From the NCBI GenBank assembly GCA_025465405.1, contig JAODNL010000408.1, positions 1 to 6,173 of the forward strand: a DNA stretch of 6,173 nt. Direction: 5' to 3'. The notes under the pieces are model-generated. The model worked only from the letters and a program-made list of their open reading frames with translations. It was not told where the DNA came from and ran no database searches. How positions within the stretch are numbered: position 1 is the first letter of the stretch; each line of letters starts with the position of its first letter. This stretch comes from Pseudonocardiales bacterium. GTDB lineage: Bacteria > Actinomycetota > Actinomycetes > Mycobacteriales > Jatrophihabitantaceae. Below are positions 1 to 5,093 of this stretch, piece by piece. The position numbers and the translations under genes were made by a program.

Positions 1-1178
1 CCCGCGGCCGCAACGGCGGCAACGGCGGCCACCGGCGTCGGGCGCAGCAGGACCGCCGTGCCCCCGGACTCGGCGGCTGCCTCGATCGCTTCGGGCGTGC
101 TGTGCGCGTACCCGACCACCTCGACCGTGTCTGGCAGGGCCCAGAGCTGCTCGACCAGCGCCCGGTGCAACACGGTTACGTCGAGTTCTGCCAGCGCTGC
201 GGGCTCGCCGTCATGCCTGGTCGCAGCGCGCAGAGATCCGTCGGAGTCGGTGAGCAGCACGGTGCGCGATCCATTCGTCAACACCGCGGCGAACCCCTCC
301 ACGGCGTCGGCGCGCTGCAACGCGTCATCGACGCTGGACGCGTCGGTGAGCCGACCAGCGCCCCGCACGCCAGCGATCGCAGACTCGAGCGGGAAGCCCA
401 CCAGCACTCGGTGGATCGCATGAACCTGCGGCCCGTAGCTCGACGAATCGACGAGCAGGGTAAGGCCACGGTCCCACGGACCCGGGCCACGCTCGTCGTC
501 ATACCGGCGTTGCAGCTCGCGATAGGTCGCATACCGGTGGTGGCCGTCGGCGATCAGTGCCCGTCGGGGGGCAAGGTCATCCGCTACGGCTCGATGCGCG
601 GCCGGATCCGTAACAGCCCAGAGGCGATGTGCGATGCCATCGGGAGTCGTGGCGTGAGCGATGGGCGACTGACCGGCTACGTCGGCGACGAGTGTGGACG
701 CCGGGCCGCCGCCGTCGTAAACAAGATAGATCGGCTCCACGTTCGCCTGCGTCGCCTCCATCAGCGCCAAGCGGTCCGCGACAGGACCCGCCATGGTGTT
801 CTCGTGCGGCAGGATCACGCCATCGGCCGGATCACGCAGCTCGACCGCGCCCAGCAGGCCCCGGGTAACCGCACCGGCCGTGTCGCGCATCTCGTAGACG
901 TACAGCGCTCGCTCGGCGTCTGGCTCGAGCAGGCCGCGGGCAACCTGCTGATGCAGGCGTTGCGCGGCCGCCGCGTAGCGATCCACTCCGTTCTCGGCCT
1001 CGGGCAGCACGACGCCGACCGCGTTGTCTCGGTCTTGCGCGAGGAGGCGGGCACGTTCCGGAGCGTCGATGACGTCATAAGGCGGGCTGAGCAGCCTGCC
1101 AAGGCGCTCAGGCTCGACCGCCGGGCGCAGCGCGCGAAACGGATGCAGCGCCAGGCCGTCCGGTGCAGGGTCGGTCAT
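1..1178 (-). CDS. DUF1015 family protein, 3' end cut by window edge
   Basis: This is my own translation of the minus strand from ATG at 1178 down to position 3: 392 codons with no stop, so the gene continues beyond the left edge. Motifs recalled as typical of DUF1015 (PF06245) appear in the expected order: an N-terminal HPFRALRP (residues 12-19), SPPYDVID (31-38), LPHENTMAG (123-131) followed by an ADR and EATQAN stretch, and the hallmark IADGHHRYATYRE (209-221). The end (VLLRPTPVAAVAAVAA) looks like the usual C-terminal part, so I expect only a few tens of residues to be missing. No signal peptide or membrane segment is visible, so the protein is probably cytosolic. The family has no settled function. 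The GHHR signature resembles the conserved histidine-arginine motif of ParB/sulfiredoxin-fold enzymes, but that link is my inference. The gene is transcribed away from the HAD gene, and the two 5' ends nearly coincide. No Shine-Dalgarno is seen, so it may be leaderless. Confidence 0.88.
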   Translation of the reverse strand, partial: MTDPAPDGLALHPFRALRPAVEPERLGRLLSPPYDVIDAPERARLLAQDRDNAVGVVLPEAENGVDRYAAAAQRLHQQVARGLLEPDAERALYVYEMRDTAGAVTRGLLGAVELRDPADGVILPHENTMAGPVADRLALMEATQANVEPIYLVYDGGGPASTLVADVAGQSPIAHATTPDGIAHRLWAVTDPAAHRAVADDLAPRRALIADGHHRYATYRELQRRYDDERGPGPWDRGLTLLVDSSSYGPQVHAIHRVLVGFPLESAIAGVRGAGRLTDASSVDDALQRADAVEGFAAVLTNGSRTVLLTDSDGSLRAATRHDGEPAALAELDVTVLHRALVEQLWALPDTVEVVGYAHSTPEAIEAAAESGGTAVLLRPTPVAAVAAVAAA

Positions 1179-2388
1179 GGCACGCGATCGTACGCAGCCA
1201 GCTGGGCATGCCATCATGCGACGTGTGGCTGCTCCCGGAGTCCTGACCCTGTCCGGCACGGCGAAGCCTTTGGCCGAGATCTACGACGTGGCGCTACTCG
1301 ATCTCGACGGTGTGGTCTACGTAGGCCCGCACGCCGTGCCGGGTGTCCCAGCGGTGCTGGCAGCAGCGCGCGAACGCGGCATGCGGCTGGCCTTCGTCAC
1401 GAACAACGCGGCCCGCCCACCGAAGACGGTTGCTGAGCACCTGACGACTCTGGGCATTCCCGCATCCCCGGACGAGGTGATCAACTCGGCGCAGGCGGCA
1501 GCGCATTACCTGGCCGACCGGCTCGGCCTGGGTGCCCGGGTGCTCGTCGTAGGTACGGTCGGGCTCGAGGAAGCACTGGCTGAGCGCGGCCTGACCGCGA
1601 TCTCCAGCGCCGACGAGAACCCGGCCGCAGTGGTTCAGGGGTACTCGCCGGAACTGACCTGGTCGCAACTGGCCGAAGGTGCGGTTGCAATCCGCCGTGG
1701 GGTGCCGTGGGTAGCGACGAACGTCGATCCGACGGTGCCATCGCCACGGGGACCACTGCCGGGTAACGGGTCGCTCGTGGCCGCTCTGCGGCATGCGACC
1801 GGTGCGACACCGATCGTCACGGGCAAGCCCGATCCGGCCATGCACCGCGAATCCGTGCAACGGTCCAGGGCCATGAATCCGCTGGTCGTCGGAGACCGCC
1901 TCGACACCGACATCGAGGGTGCCAACGCGGCTGGGTGTGCAAGCCTCCTGGTCCTCAGTGGTGTGACGAGCCCTGCGGAGTTGATCGCGGCACCTCCGGC
2001 GCTTCGGCCCAGCTACGTTGCGCGTGATGCCGGCGGCCTGCTCGAACCGCATGCTGCGCCGGCGACCACCGGCACGCTTGCGCGCTGCGGAGGCTGGATA
2101 GCGCGGCGGACCTATGGCGCCGACGTGGTGCTTTCCAGCGCCGCGGACACCGACAACGGCACCGACAACGGCACCGACAACGGCACGGACAACGGCACGG
2201 AAGGCAGCGGGGACGGGCTGGACGCGTTGCGAGCGCTGTGCGCGGCCGCGTGGACCGAGGTCGTCCACGCCGAGCGCCAGGACGGGGCGGGGCGACACGC
2301 CGAGACCGCGGAGCCGGCGCGGCTAAGGGTCGTTGCCGGTGATACCGAAGCCGCGGCCGAATTGATCGCGCTCGGGCTGGGCGATTGA
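1177..2388 (+). CDS. HAD-superfamily IIA hydrolase (NagD / phosphoglycolate phosphatase-like)
   Basis: Predicted cytosolic phosphatase. All HAD motifs are present: motif I DLDGVVY (nucleophile D42 and general acid/base D44), motif II VTNN (T75), the motif III lysine in TGKPDP (K217), and motif IV VVGDRLDTDIEGANAAG (D240, D245). The spacing between motifs II and III leaves room for the C2B-type cap of subfamily IIA. The protein closely resembles what I recall of mycobacterial Rv1692, including a C-terminal region after the HAD core (W307 onward, then GDGLDALRAL). Family members act on small phosphoesters such as 2-phosphoglycolate or glycerol phosphate; the substrate here cannot be read from sequence. 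Residues 326-341 are four DNGT repeats. The start is uncertain. ATG 1177 has a weak CAGGG six bases upstream but overlaps the divergent start. ATG 1216, GTG 1225 or TTG 1270 are alternatives, since family homology begins only around residue 36. It converges on the SCP2 gene. Confidence 0.9.
   Translation: MARDRTQPAGHAIMRRVAAPGVLTLSGTAKPLAEIYDVALLDLDGVVYVGPHAVPGVPAVLAAARERGMRLAFVTNNAARPPKTVAEHLTTLGIPASPDEVINSAQAAAHYLADRLGLGARVLVVGTVGLEEALAERGLTAISSADENPAAVVQGYSPELTWSQLAEGAVAIRRGVPWVATNVDPTVPSPRGPLPGNGSLVAALRHATGATPIVTGKPDPAMHRESVQRSRAMNPLVVGDRLDTDIEGANAAGCASLLVLSGVTSPAELIAAPPALRPSYVARDAGGLLEPHAAPATTGTLARCGGWIARRTYGADVVLSSAADTDNGTDNGTDNGTDNGTEGSGDGLDALRALCAAAWTEVVHAERQDGAGRHAETAEPARLRVVAGDTEAAAELIALGLGD
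1187..1192 (-). promoter_or_regulatory. Possible -10 box for a leaderless DUF1015 transcript
   Basis: On the minus strand the hexamer TACGAT (TANNNT pattern) ends eight bases before the ATG at 1178. In actinobacteria this spacing would place the transcription start on or next to the A of the ATG. The gene also lacks a Shine-Dalgarno, which fits a leaderless mRNA. No convincing -35 box is visible. A six-base AT-poor match can arise by chance, so this is tentative. Confidence 0.3.
2152..2199 (+). repeat. 12-bp tandem repeat, four copies, encoding DNGT
   Basis: Four copies of gacaacggcac(c/g) lie head to tail and in frame with the HAD gene, encoding DNGTDNGTDNGTDNGT. A partial copy (GACACC, residues DT) precedes them at 2146-2151, and the acidic/glycine stretch EGSGDG follows. 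The third base of the last codon changes from c to g in copies three and four, so the array is slightly diverged. The unit is a multiple of three, so copy-number changes would keep the frame. It falls between the HAD core and the C-terminal segment, and most likely forms a flexible acidic linker. Confidence 0.95.
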
Positions 2389-2449
2389 GGTCCTGACCCG
2401 AGCCGATCCCACGACGCGGGTGCAGCCACGCGCCAGGCCGCACTGGCGC

Positions 2450-2489
2450 GGCACCGTTACGGTGCCGGTGCCGGTGCCGCACCGGCACC
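2450..2489. terminator. Twin hairpins, probable bidirectional terminator between convergent genes
   Basis: Two perfect inverted repeats sit side by side. The first is GGCACCG-tta-CGGTGCC (2451 side arms within 2450-2466; a 7-bp stem with a 3-base loop, the outer arms also matching as an 8+1+8 palindrome). The second is GGTGCCGGTG-ccg-CACCGGCACC (2467-2489; 10-bp stem, 3-base loop). They lie about 62 bases after the HAD stop and about 24 bases after the SCP2 stop on the other strand, where a shared terminator is expected. There is no T-tract on either side, which is common for GC-rich actinobacterial hairpin terminators. Three direct copies of GGTGCC (2461-2478) let the arms re-pair in several registers. 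Confidence 0.72.
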
Positions 2490-2491
2490 TC

Positions 2492-2519
2492 ACCCGGACT
2501 AGAAGACCCGGACTAGAAG
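2492..2519. repeat. 14-bp perfect tandem duplication over the SCP2 stop codon
   Basis: The unit acccggactagaag occurs twice without a gap, at 2492-2505 and 2506-2519. The second copy contains the SCP2 gene's TAG stop (complement of cta at 2513-2515) and the last bases of its coding region. The first copy carries the same trinucleotide 14 bases further downstream of the gene, out of frame. It looks like a slippage or short duplication event at the 3' end of the gene. Confidence 0.93.
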
Positions 2520-2851
2520 ATCGACCGCAGTTTGAGCAGGTCGAACACGCTCGCGTCGATCTTGACCCGGCCGGTGGCCCATGCCGATGCCATGTTCAGC
2601 TCGCCCGCCACGAGCGTGAGGAGATCGTCGCTGGACATCGTCAGCCGGATCTGCGCATCGGCGGTGTCGGTCTGGCGGATGTCACGCAGCTCGCCGTCTT
2701 TCAGCTGTCCGGCGAAGACCACACCGAGATCGGGAAGCGTGCAGCTCAGCGACCGGTCCAAGGTCGCCTTCTGTTTGGTTGCTCCGTTGGCGCTGGCCAG
2801 CTTGGCAGCCAGCCCGTGGAACGCCTCCTCGCAAGCCTCGACGCTGGCCAT
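2513..2851 (-). CDS. SCP2 sterol-carrier-like domain protein
   Basis: This 112-residue protein consists of essentially one SCP2-like domain. The C-terminal half has the diagnostic pattern: ADAQIRLTMSSDDLLTLVAGEL (split here as residues 65-85), then a hydrophobic MASAWATGRVKIDAS stretch and an amphipathic end VFDLLKLRSIF, corresponding to the lipid-binding strand-helix segment of SCP2 proteins. No signal peptide or membrane segment is seen, so it is probably a soluble cytosolic protein. Single-domain SCP2 proteins are thought to bind hydrophobic ligands such as fatty acyl chains; the ligand here is unknown. The open frame extends upstream to 3409, but ATG 2851 is preferred because GGAGGG (2858-2863, minus strand) lies six bases upstream and the domain starts right there. 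The gene is convergent with the HAD gene and divergent from the small ORF at 3044. Confidence 0.87.
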   Translation of the reverse strand: MASVEACEEAFHGLAAKLASANGATKQKATLDRSLSCTLPDLGVVFAGQLKDGELRDIRQTDTADAQIRLTMSSDDLLTLVAGELNMASAWATGRVKIDASVFDLLKLRSIF

Positions 2852-2857
2852 CGCCGT

Positions 2858-2863
2858 CCCTCC
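2858..2863 (-). promoter_or_regulatory. Shine-Dalgarno GGAGGG that fixes the SCP2 start
   Basis: GGAGGG on the minus strand, with a six-base spacer to ATG 2851. It selects this start over upstream in-frame starts that would add about 186 unrelated residues. Confidence 0.8.
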
Positions 2864-3030
2864 GTGGTCGTTGCGTCCTGCCCGTCGTCCTGTATGCGAA
2901 GCGCAGCGAACGTGCCGGCCCGAAGCCGGGCCGCGTCGGATCCGATCATCGGCCAGACCGCATGCGACGCTACCGCAGGCCGCCGCGCGGTACCGTCGGC
3001 AGCGACCCACGATGCGATCGATTGATTCGC

Positions 3031-3037
3031 GAGGAGG
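3031..3037 (+). promoter_or_regulatory. Strong Shine-Dalgarno GAGGAGG for the 64-residue ORF
   Basis: GAGGAGG with a six-base spacer before GTG 3044. It is the best ribosome binding site on the plus strand of the window, and it decides the GTG start. Confidence 0.82.
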
Positions 3038-3043
3038 CGGACG

Positions 3044-3238
3044 GTGCCGTCGAGCCAGACCGAAACCCCGGAGTTCCAGCCGGATCACCAGCCGGTCGAC
3101 GCCACCATCCAGCGCATCGATCAGCACATGGCGGTGCTGGATTCGATGCGGGAGCGGCCGCTTCCCGAGCACGCGGACGTATACCAGCGGCTGCACGTCG
3201 AACTGCAGGACGCGCTCGCCGAAATCGACGGCAACTGA
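3044..3238 (+). CDS. Small conserved actinobacterial hypothetical protein (Rv1693-like position)
   Basis: A 64-residue acidic protein starting at GTG 3044, with a strong GAGGAGG Shine-Dalgarno (3031-3037) six bases upstream. The first 20 or so residues are polar and likely disordered (PSSQTETPEFQPDHQP). The rest looks helical: ATIQRIDQHMAVLDSM, then the motif LPEHADVYQRLHVELQDAL (split at residues 40-58), ending in AEIDGN. Small proteins with this EHADVY...LH..LQ.AL pattern are found just upstream of tlyA in actinobacteria, and the position equals Rv1693 of M. tuberculosis. There is no known function, signal peptide or cysteine motif. The good ribosome site, the conserved neighbourhood and the 46-base gap to tlyA support a real gene, probably first in the tlyA-nadK transcript. 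Confidence 0.8.
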   Translation: MPSSQTETPEFQPDHQPVDATIQRIDQHMAVLDSMRERPLPEHADVYQRLHVELQDALAEIDGN

Positions 3239-3284
3239 CCGCCGCGCCGGGACGACCGCGTCCCCAGCGATCCGGACCACCACC

Positions 3285-4097
3285 ATGGCCACCCGCGTGC
3301 AACGCCTTGATGCCGAACTCGTTCGGCGCGGTCTGGCCCGTTCGCGCGAGCAGGCGGTCGAGCTGATCGCCGCCGGCCGCGTCGAGGTCCGCGGCGTACT
3401 CGCCCGCAAACCCGCGACTGGGGTGGGCGCCGGAACGCCGGTCCGCGTCCTGCCCGACGACGGCGATCCCGGCTACGTGTCCAGGGGTGGACACAAGCTG
3501 GCCGGAGCGCTGGCGGCATTTCCCCAGGTGCAGGTTCGCGATCGTCGCTGCCTGGACGCCGGTGCCTCGACCGGCGGCTTCACCGACGTGCTGTTGCGCG
3601 CCGGTGCGGCCGAGGTCGTCGCGGTCGACGTCGGATATGGACAGCTGGCCTGGCCGGTGCGTACCGACGCGCGGGTTCACGTCCTCGACCGCACCAACGT
3701 CCGCACCCTGACGCCCGAGCAGATCGGCGGTCCGGTCCAGCTGGCGGTGGCCGATCTGTCGTTCATCTCGTTGCGCCTGGCCCTTCCCGCCCTCGCGGCG
3801 TGTGTCACCCCCGACGGCGACCTGCTGCCCATGGTCAAGCCGCAGTTCGAGGTGGGCCGCGAGCGACTCGGCAGCGGCGGCGTCGTCCGCGACCCGCAGC
3901 TGCGCGCCGAGGCCGTTCGCGACGTCGCACACGCCGCCGCGGAACTCGGATGGAACGTTGCCGGCGTGGCGCGCAGCCCACTGCCCGGGCCGTCGGGAAA
4001 CGTGGAATTCTTCTTGTGGCTGCGCCGGGAAGGCCAGCCGACGATCGACGACGCCGGCATCGCGGAGATCGTCATGAGGCCGGCGGAGGCACAGTGA
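3285..4097 (+). CDS. tlyA: TlyA family 16S/23S rRNA 2'-O-methyltransferase
   Basis: SAM-dependent ribose methyltransferase. In M. tuberculosis TlyA modifies 16S C1409 and 23S C1920, and its loss gives capreomycin/viomycin resistance. The protein here is 270 residues, against 268 for the M. tuberculosis protein. Residues 1-60 are an S4-type RNA-binding domain (RLDAELVRRGLARSREQA, then ELIAAGRVEVRG). The FtsJ/RrmJ-like domain follows, with the SAM loop LDAGASTGGFTD (90-101) and the K-D-K-E set at K71 (GGHKL), D157 (VADLSF), K185 (MVKPQFE) and E241 (SGNVEFF). The interdomain linker, RAWV in M. tuberculosis, reads PGYV here. ATG 3285 is chosen because homology starts at its first residues, although the frame is open far upstream and no clear Shine-Dalgarno is seen. 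The stop overlaps the GTG of a 14-codon ORF leading into nadK. Confidence 0.96.
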   Translation: MATRVQRLDAELVRRGLARSREQAVELIAAGRVEVRGVLARKPATGVGAGTPVRVLPDDGDPGYVSRGGHKLAGALAAFPQVQVRDRRCLDAGASTGGFTDVLLRAGAAEVVAVDVGYGQLAWPVRTDARVHVLDRTNVRTLTPEQIGGPVQLAVADLSFISLRLALPALAACVTPDGDLLPMVKPQFEVGRERLGSGGVVRDPQLRAEAVRDVAHAAAELGWNVAGVARSPLPGPSGNVEFFLWLRREGQPTIDDAGIAEIVMRPAEAQ

Positions 4098-4138
4098 CCA
4101 CGAAGCCTGCGAGCTCGCGGTTCGGTGACCGCGCGTGA
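4094..4138 (+). CDS. 14-codon ORF bridging tlyA and nadK (possible relay ORF or frameshifted nadK 5' end)
   Basis: GTG 4094 overlaps the tlyA stop as GTGA (4094-4097) and follows GGAGG (4085-4089) with a four-base spacer. It reads VTTKPASSRFGDRA and stops at TGA 4136-4138, which overlaps the nadK GTG as a second GTGA (4135-4138). The ORF thus fills the tlyA-nadK gap exactly. It carries a Shine-Dalgarno, whereas nadK GTG 4135 has none. Two readings fit. In one, translation is passed from tlyA through this peptide to nadK. In the other, nadK began at 4094 and one base was lost: adding one base before 4135 would fuse the frames to give VTTKPASSRFGDRA followed by VRSVLLVAHT. The peptide has no recognisable function. 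Confidence 0.5.
   Translation: MTTKPASSRFGDRA
4116..4133 (+). promoter_or_regulatory. Hairpin directly upstream of the nadK start
   Basis: CGCGGT (4116-4121), a six-base loop, then ACCGCG (4128-4133): a perfect 6-bp stem ending one base before GTG 4135. It occupies the place where a Shine-Dalgarno would be. If it folds in the mRNA it would hinder independent initiation and favour coupled translation. High GC makes chance hairpins common. Confidence 0.35.
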
Positions 4139-5043
4139 GGTCGGTCCTGCTCGTCGCGCACACGTCGCGCCGCCAGATCATGACGCTGGCCCGACAGGCC
4201 AGCGAACAGCTGCGCGCCGCTGGATTCGAGGTTCGCATGCTCCCGGAGGACGCGCGGGCCTGCGACGACGATTCGGTCACCGTCGTCGACGAGGAGTGCG
4301 CGGCCCACGGCACCGAACTCGTGCTCGTCCTCGGCGGTGACGGGACGTTCCTGCGCGCGTCCGAGCTTGCGCGGCCGGCCGGTGTGCCGATGCTCGGGGT
4401 GAACCTCGGCCACGTCGGATTCCTGGCCGAGGCCGATCCGCATGCGCTTCCCGATGCCGTGCGGGCGATCGTCGAGCGCGCCTACACGGTCGAGGAGCGG
4501 GTGACCGTCGAAGCGGAGGTCAGCATCGACGGCGTCGCCGGCGCGAACGCGTGGGCGCTGAACGAGGCGTCCCTCGATCGCACCAATAGGGAGCGGATGC
4601 TCGAGATCGCGGTCGCCGTCGACGGCCGGCCGCTGCTGCGCGTCGGCTGCGACGGCGTCCTCTGCGCCACGCCGACCGGCTCAACGGCGTATGCGTTCTC
4701 GGCGGGCGGTCCGATCGTCTGGCCCAACGTCGATGCGCTCGTCGTGGTCCCGAACGCCGCGCACGCGCTGTTCGCGCGACCACTCGTGGTCGCGCCGACA
4801 TCGATCGTCGACATCGATCTGCTCAGCTTCGGCCACGAAGCCGTGCTCAGCTGCGACGGCCGGCGTTCCGTGCCCGTGCCGCCGGGTGCACGAGTGCAGG
4901 TCCGCCGCGGCTCCCAGCCGGTCCGGATCGCCCGGCTCGGCAACTGGAGCTTCGCCGACCGGCTGGTCTCCAAGTTCCAGCTGCCGGTACGCAGCTTCCG
5001 CGAGGCTTCGTCGCCACCGGCGGACGAGCCGATCGCGGAGTGA
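4135..5043 (+). CDS. nadK: NAD kinase
   Basis: Cytosolic ATP/polyphosphate-dependent NAD kinase (ppnK in mycobacteria), which phosphorylates NAD to NADP. At 302 residues it is of normal length. Motifs in order: the N-terminal Rossmann strand RSVLLVAHT (2-10); LVLGGDGTFLRAS (64-76, the GGDG signature with D69); GVNLGHVGFLAEAD (88-101); the substrate-binding WALNEASLDR (140-149, N143 and E144); and CDGVLCATPTGSTAYAFSAGGP (split; residues 172-193). The C-terminal beta domain has NAAHALFARPLVVAP (207-221) and ends with SFADRLVSKFQLPV, close to the mycobacterial PpnK tail. Compared with the M. tuberculosis protein as I recall it, the stretch between residues 30 and 60 is shorter. GTG 4135 is the earliest start in frame because TGA precedes it at 4126-4128. 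It has no Shine-Dalgarno, so initiation probably depends on coupling to the upstream ORF. Stop to recN start is 50 bases. Confidence 0.95.
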   Translation: MRSVLLVAHTSRRQIMTLARQASEQLRAAGFEVRMLPEDARACDDDSVTVVDEECAAHGTELVLVLGGDGTFLRASELARPAGVPMLGVNLGHVGFLAEADPHALPDAVRAIVERAYTVEERVTVEAEVSIDGVAGANAWALNEASLDRTNRERMLEIAVAVDGRPLLRVGCDGVLCATPTGSTAYAFSAGGPIVWPNVDALVVVPNAAHALFARPLVVAPTSIVDIDLLSFGHEAVLSCDGRRSVPVPPGARVQVRRGSQPVRIARLGNWSFADRLVSKFQLPVRSFREASSPPADEPIAE

Positions 5044-5080
5044 TCCCGCCGCACCATCCGATCGTGACGTGAGACTCGGC

Positions 5081-5086
5081 TAACGT
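5081..5086 (+). promoter_or_regulatory. Possible -10 box for a leaderless recN transcript
   Basis: TAACGT (TANNNT pattern) ends seven bases before the recN GTG at 5094, the spacing expected when transcription starts at the first base of the start codon. The gene lacks a Shine-Dalgarno. No matching -35 is visible at 16-18 bases upstream. I find no SOS box of the actinobacterial GAAC-N4-GTTC type in the 50-base gap. Confidence 0.4.
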
Positions 5087-5093
5087 GCCTCTC

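Larger units (their letters stand above)
2852..3043. other. Divergent spacer between the SCP2 gene and the tlyA-side genes, with a hairpin
   Basis: This 192-base region should hold promoters for both directions. I see no convincing -10/-35 pair on either strand. A perfect 7-bp hairpin with a tetraloop, CGGCCCG-aagc-CGGGCCG, lies at 2916-2933. In the SCP2 direction it would be about 65 bases upstream of the start, possibly in the 5' UTR. In the other direction it is about 110 bases upstream of GTG 3044. Its role is unknown. The open frames that cross this spacer look like high-GC shadows. Confidence 0.55.

Noticed and set aside
1..50. Repeated gcaacggcg/gccaccg pattern at the left edge
   Set aside because: It encodes the Ala/Val-rich AAVAAVAA end of DUF1015 and is ordinary low-complexity coding sequence.
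102..1436. Long plus-strand open frame of 444 codons
   Set aside because: It is antisense to DUF1015 and runs into the HAD gene. Its Arg/Gly/His-rich composition matches no family. The minus-strand reading has clear motifs.
2140..2215. Aspartate-rich repeat considered as a calcium-binding repeat of secreted proteins, and the 12-bp array as CRISPR-like
   Set aside because: The protein is a cytosolic phosphatase with no signal peptide, and the repeat lacks full EF-hand or type-3 spacing. The units are contiguous without spacers, so it is not CRISPR.
1294..2298. Minus-strand open frame of 334 codons over the HAD gene
   Set aside because: It is a high-GC shadow of the HAD gene, which carries all four catalytic motifs.
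3312..3325. CCGAAC-tc-GTTCGG palindrome considered as a LexA/SOS box
   Set aside because: The spacer is two bases rather than the four of the actinobacterial GAAC-N4-GTTC box, and it lies inside the tlyA coding region.
2852..3409. N-terminal extension of the SCP2 open frame to 298 codons, and the plus-strand extension of tlyA upstream to 2532
   Set aside because: Both are chance open frames. A strong Shine-Dalgarno and domain boundaries place the SCP2 start at 2851, and TlyA homology starts at 3285.
2970..4313. Minus-strand open frame of 447 codons over tlyA
   Set aside because: It is antisense to tlyA and the start of nadK and has no recognisable domain.
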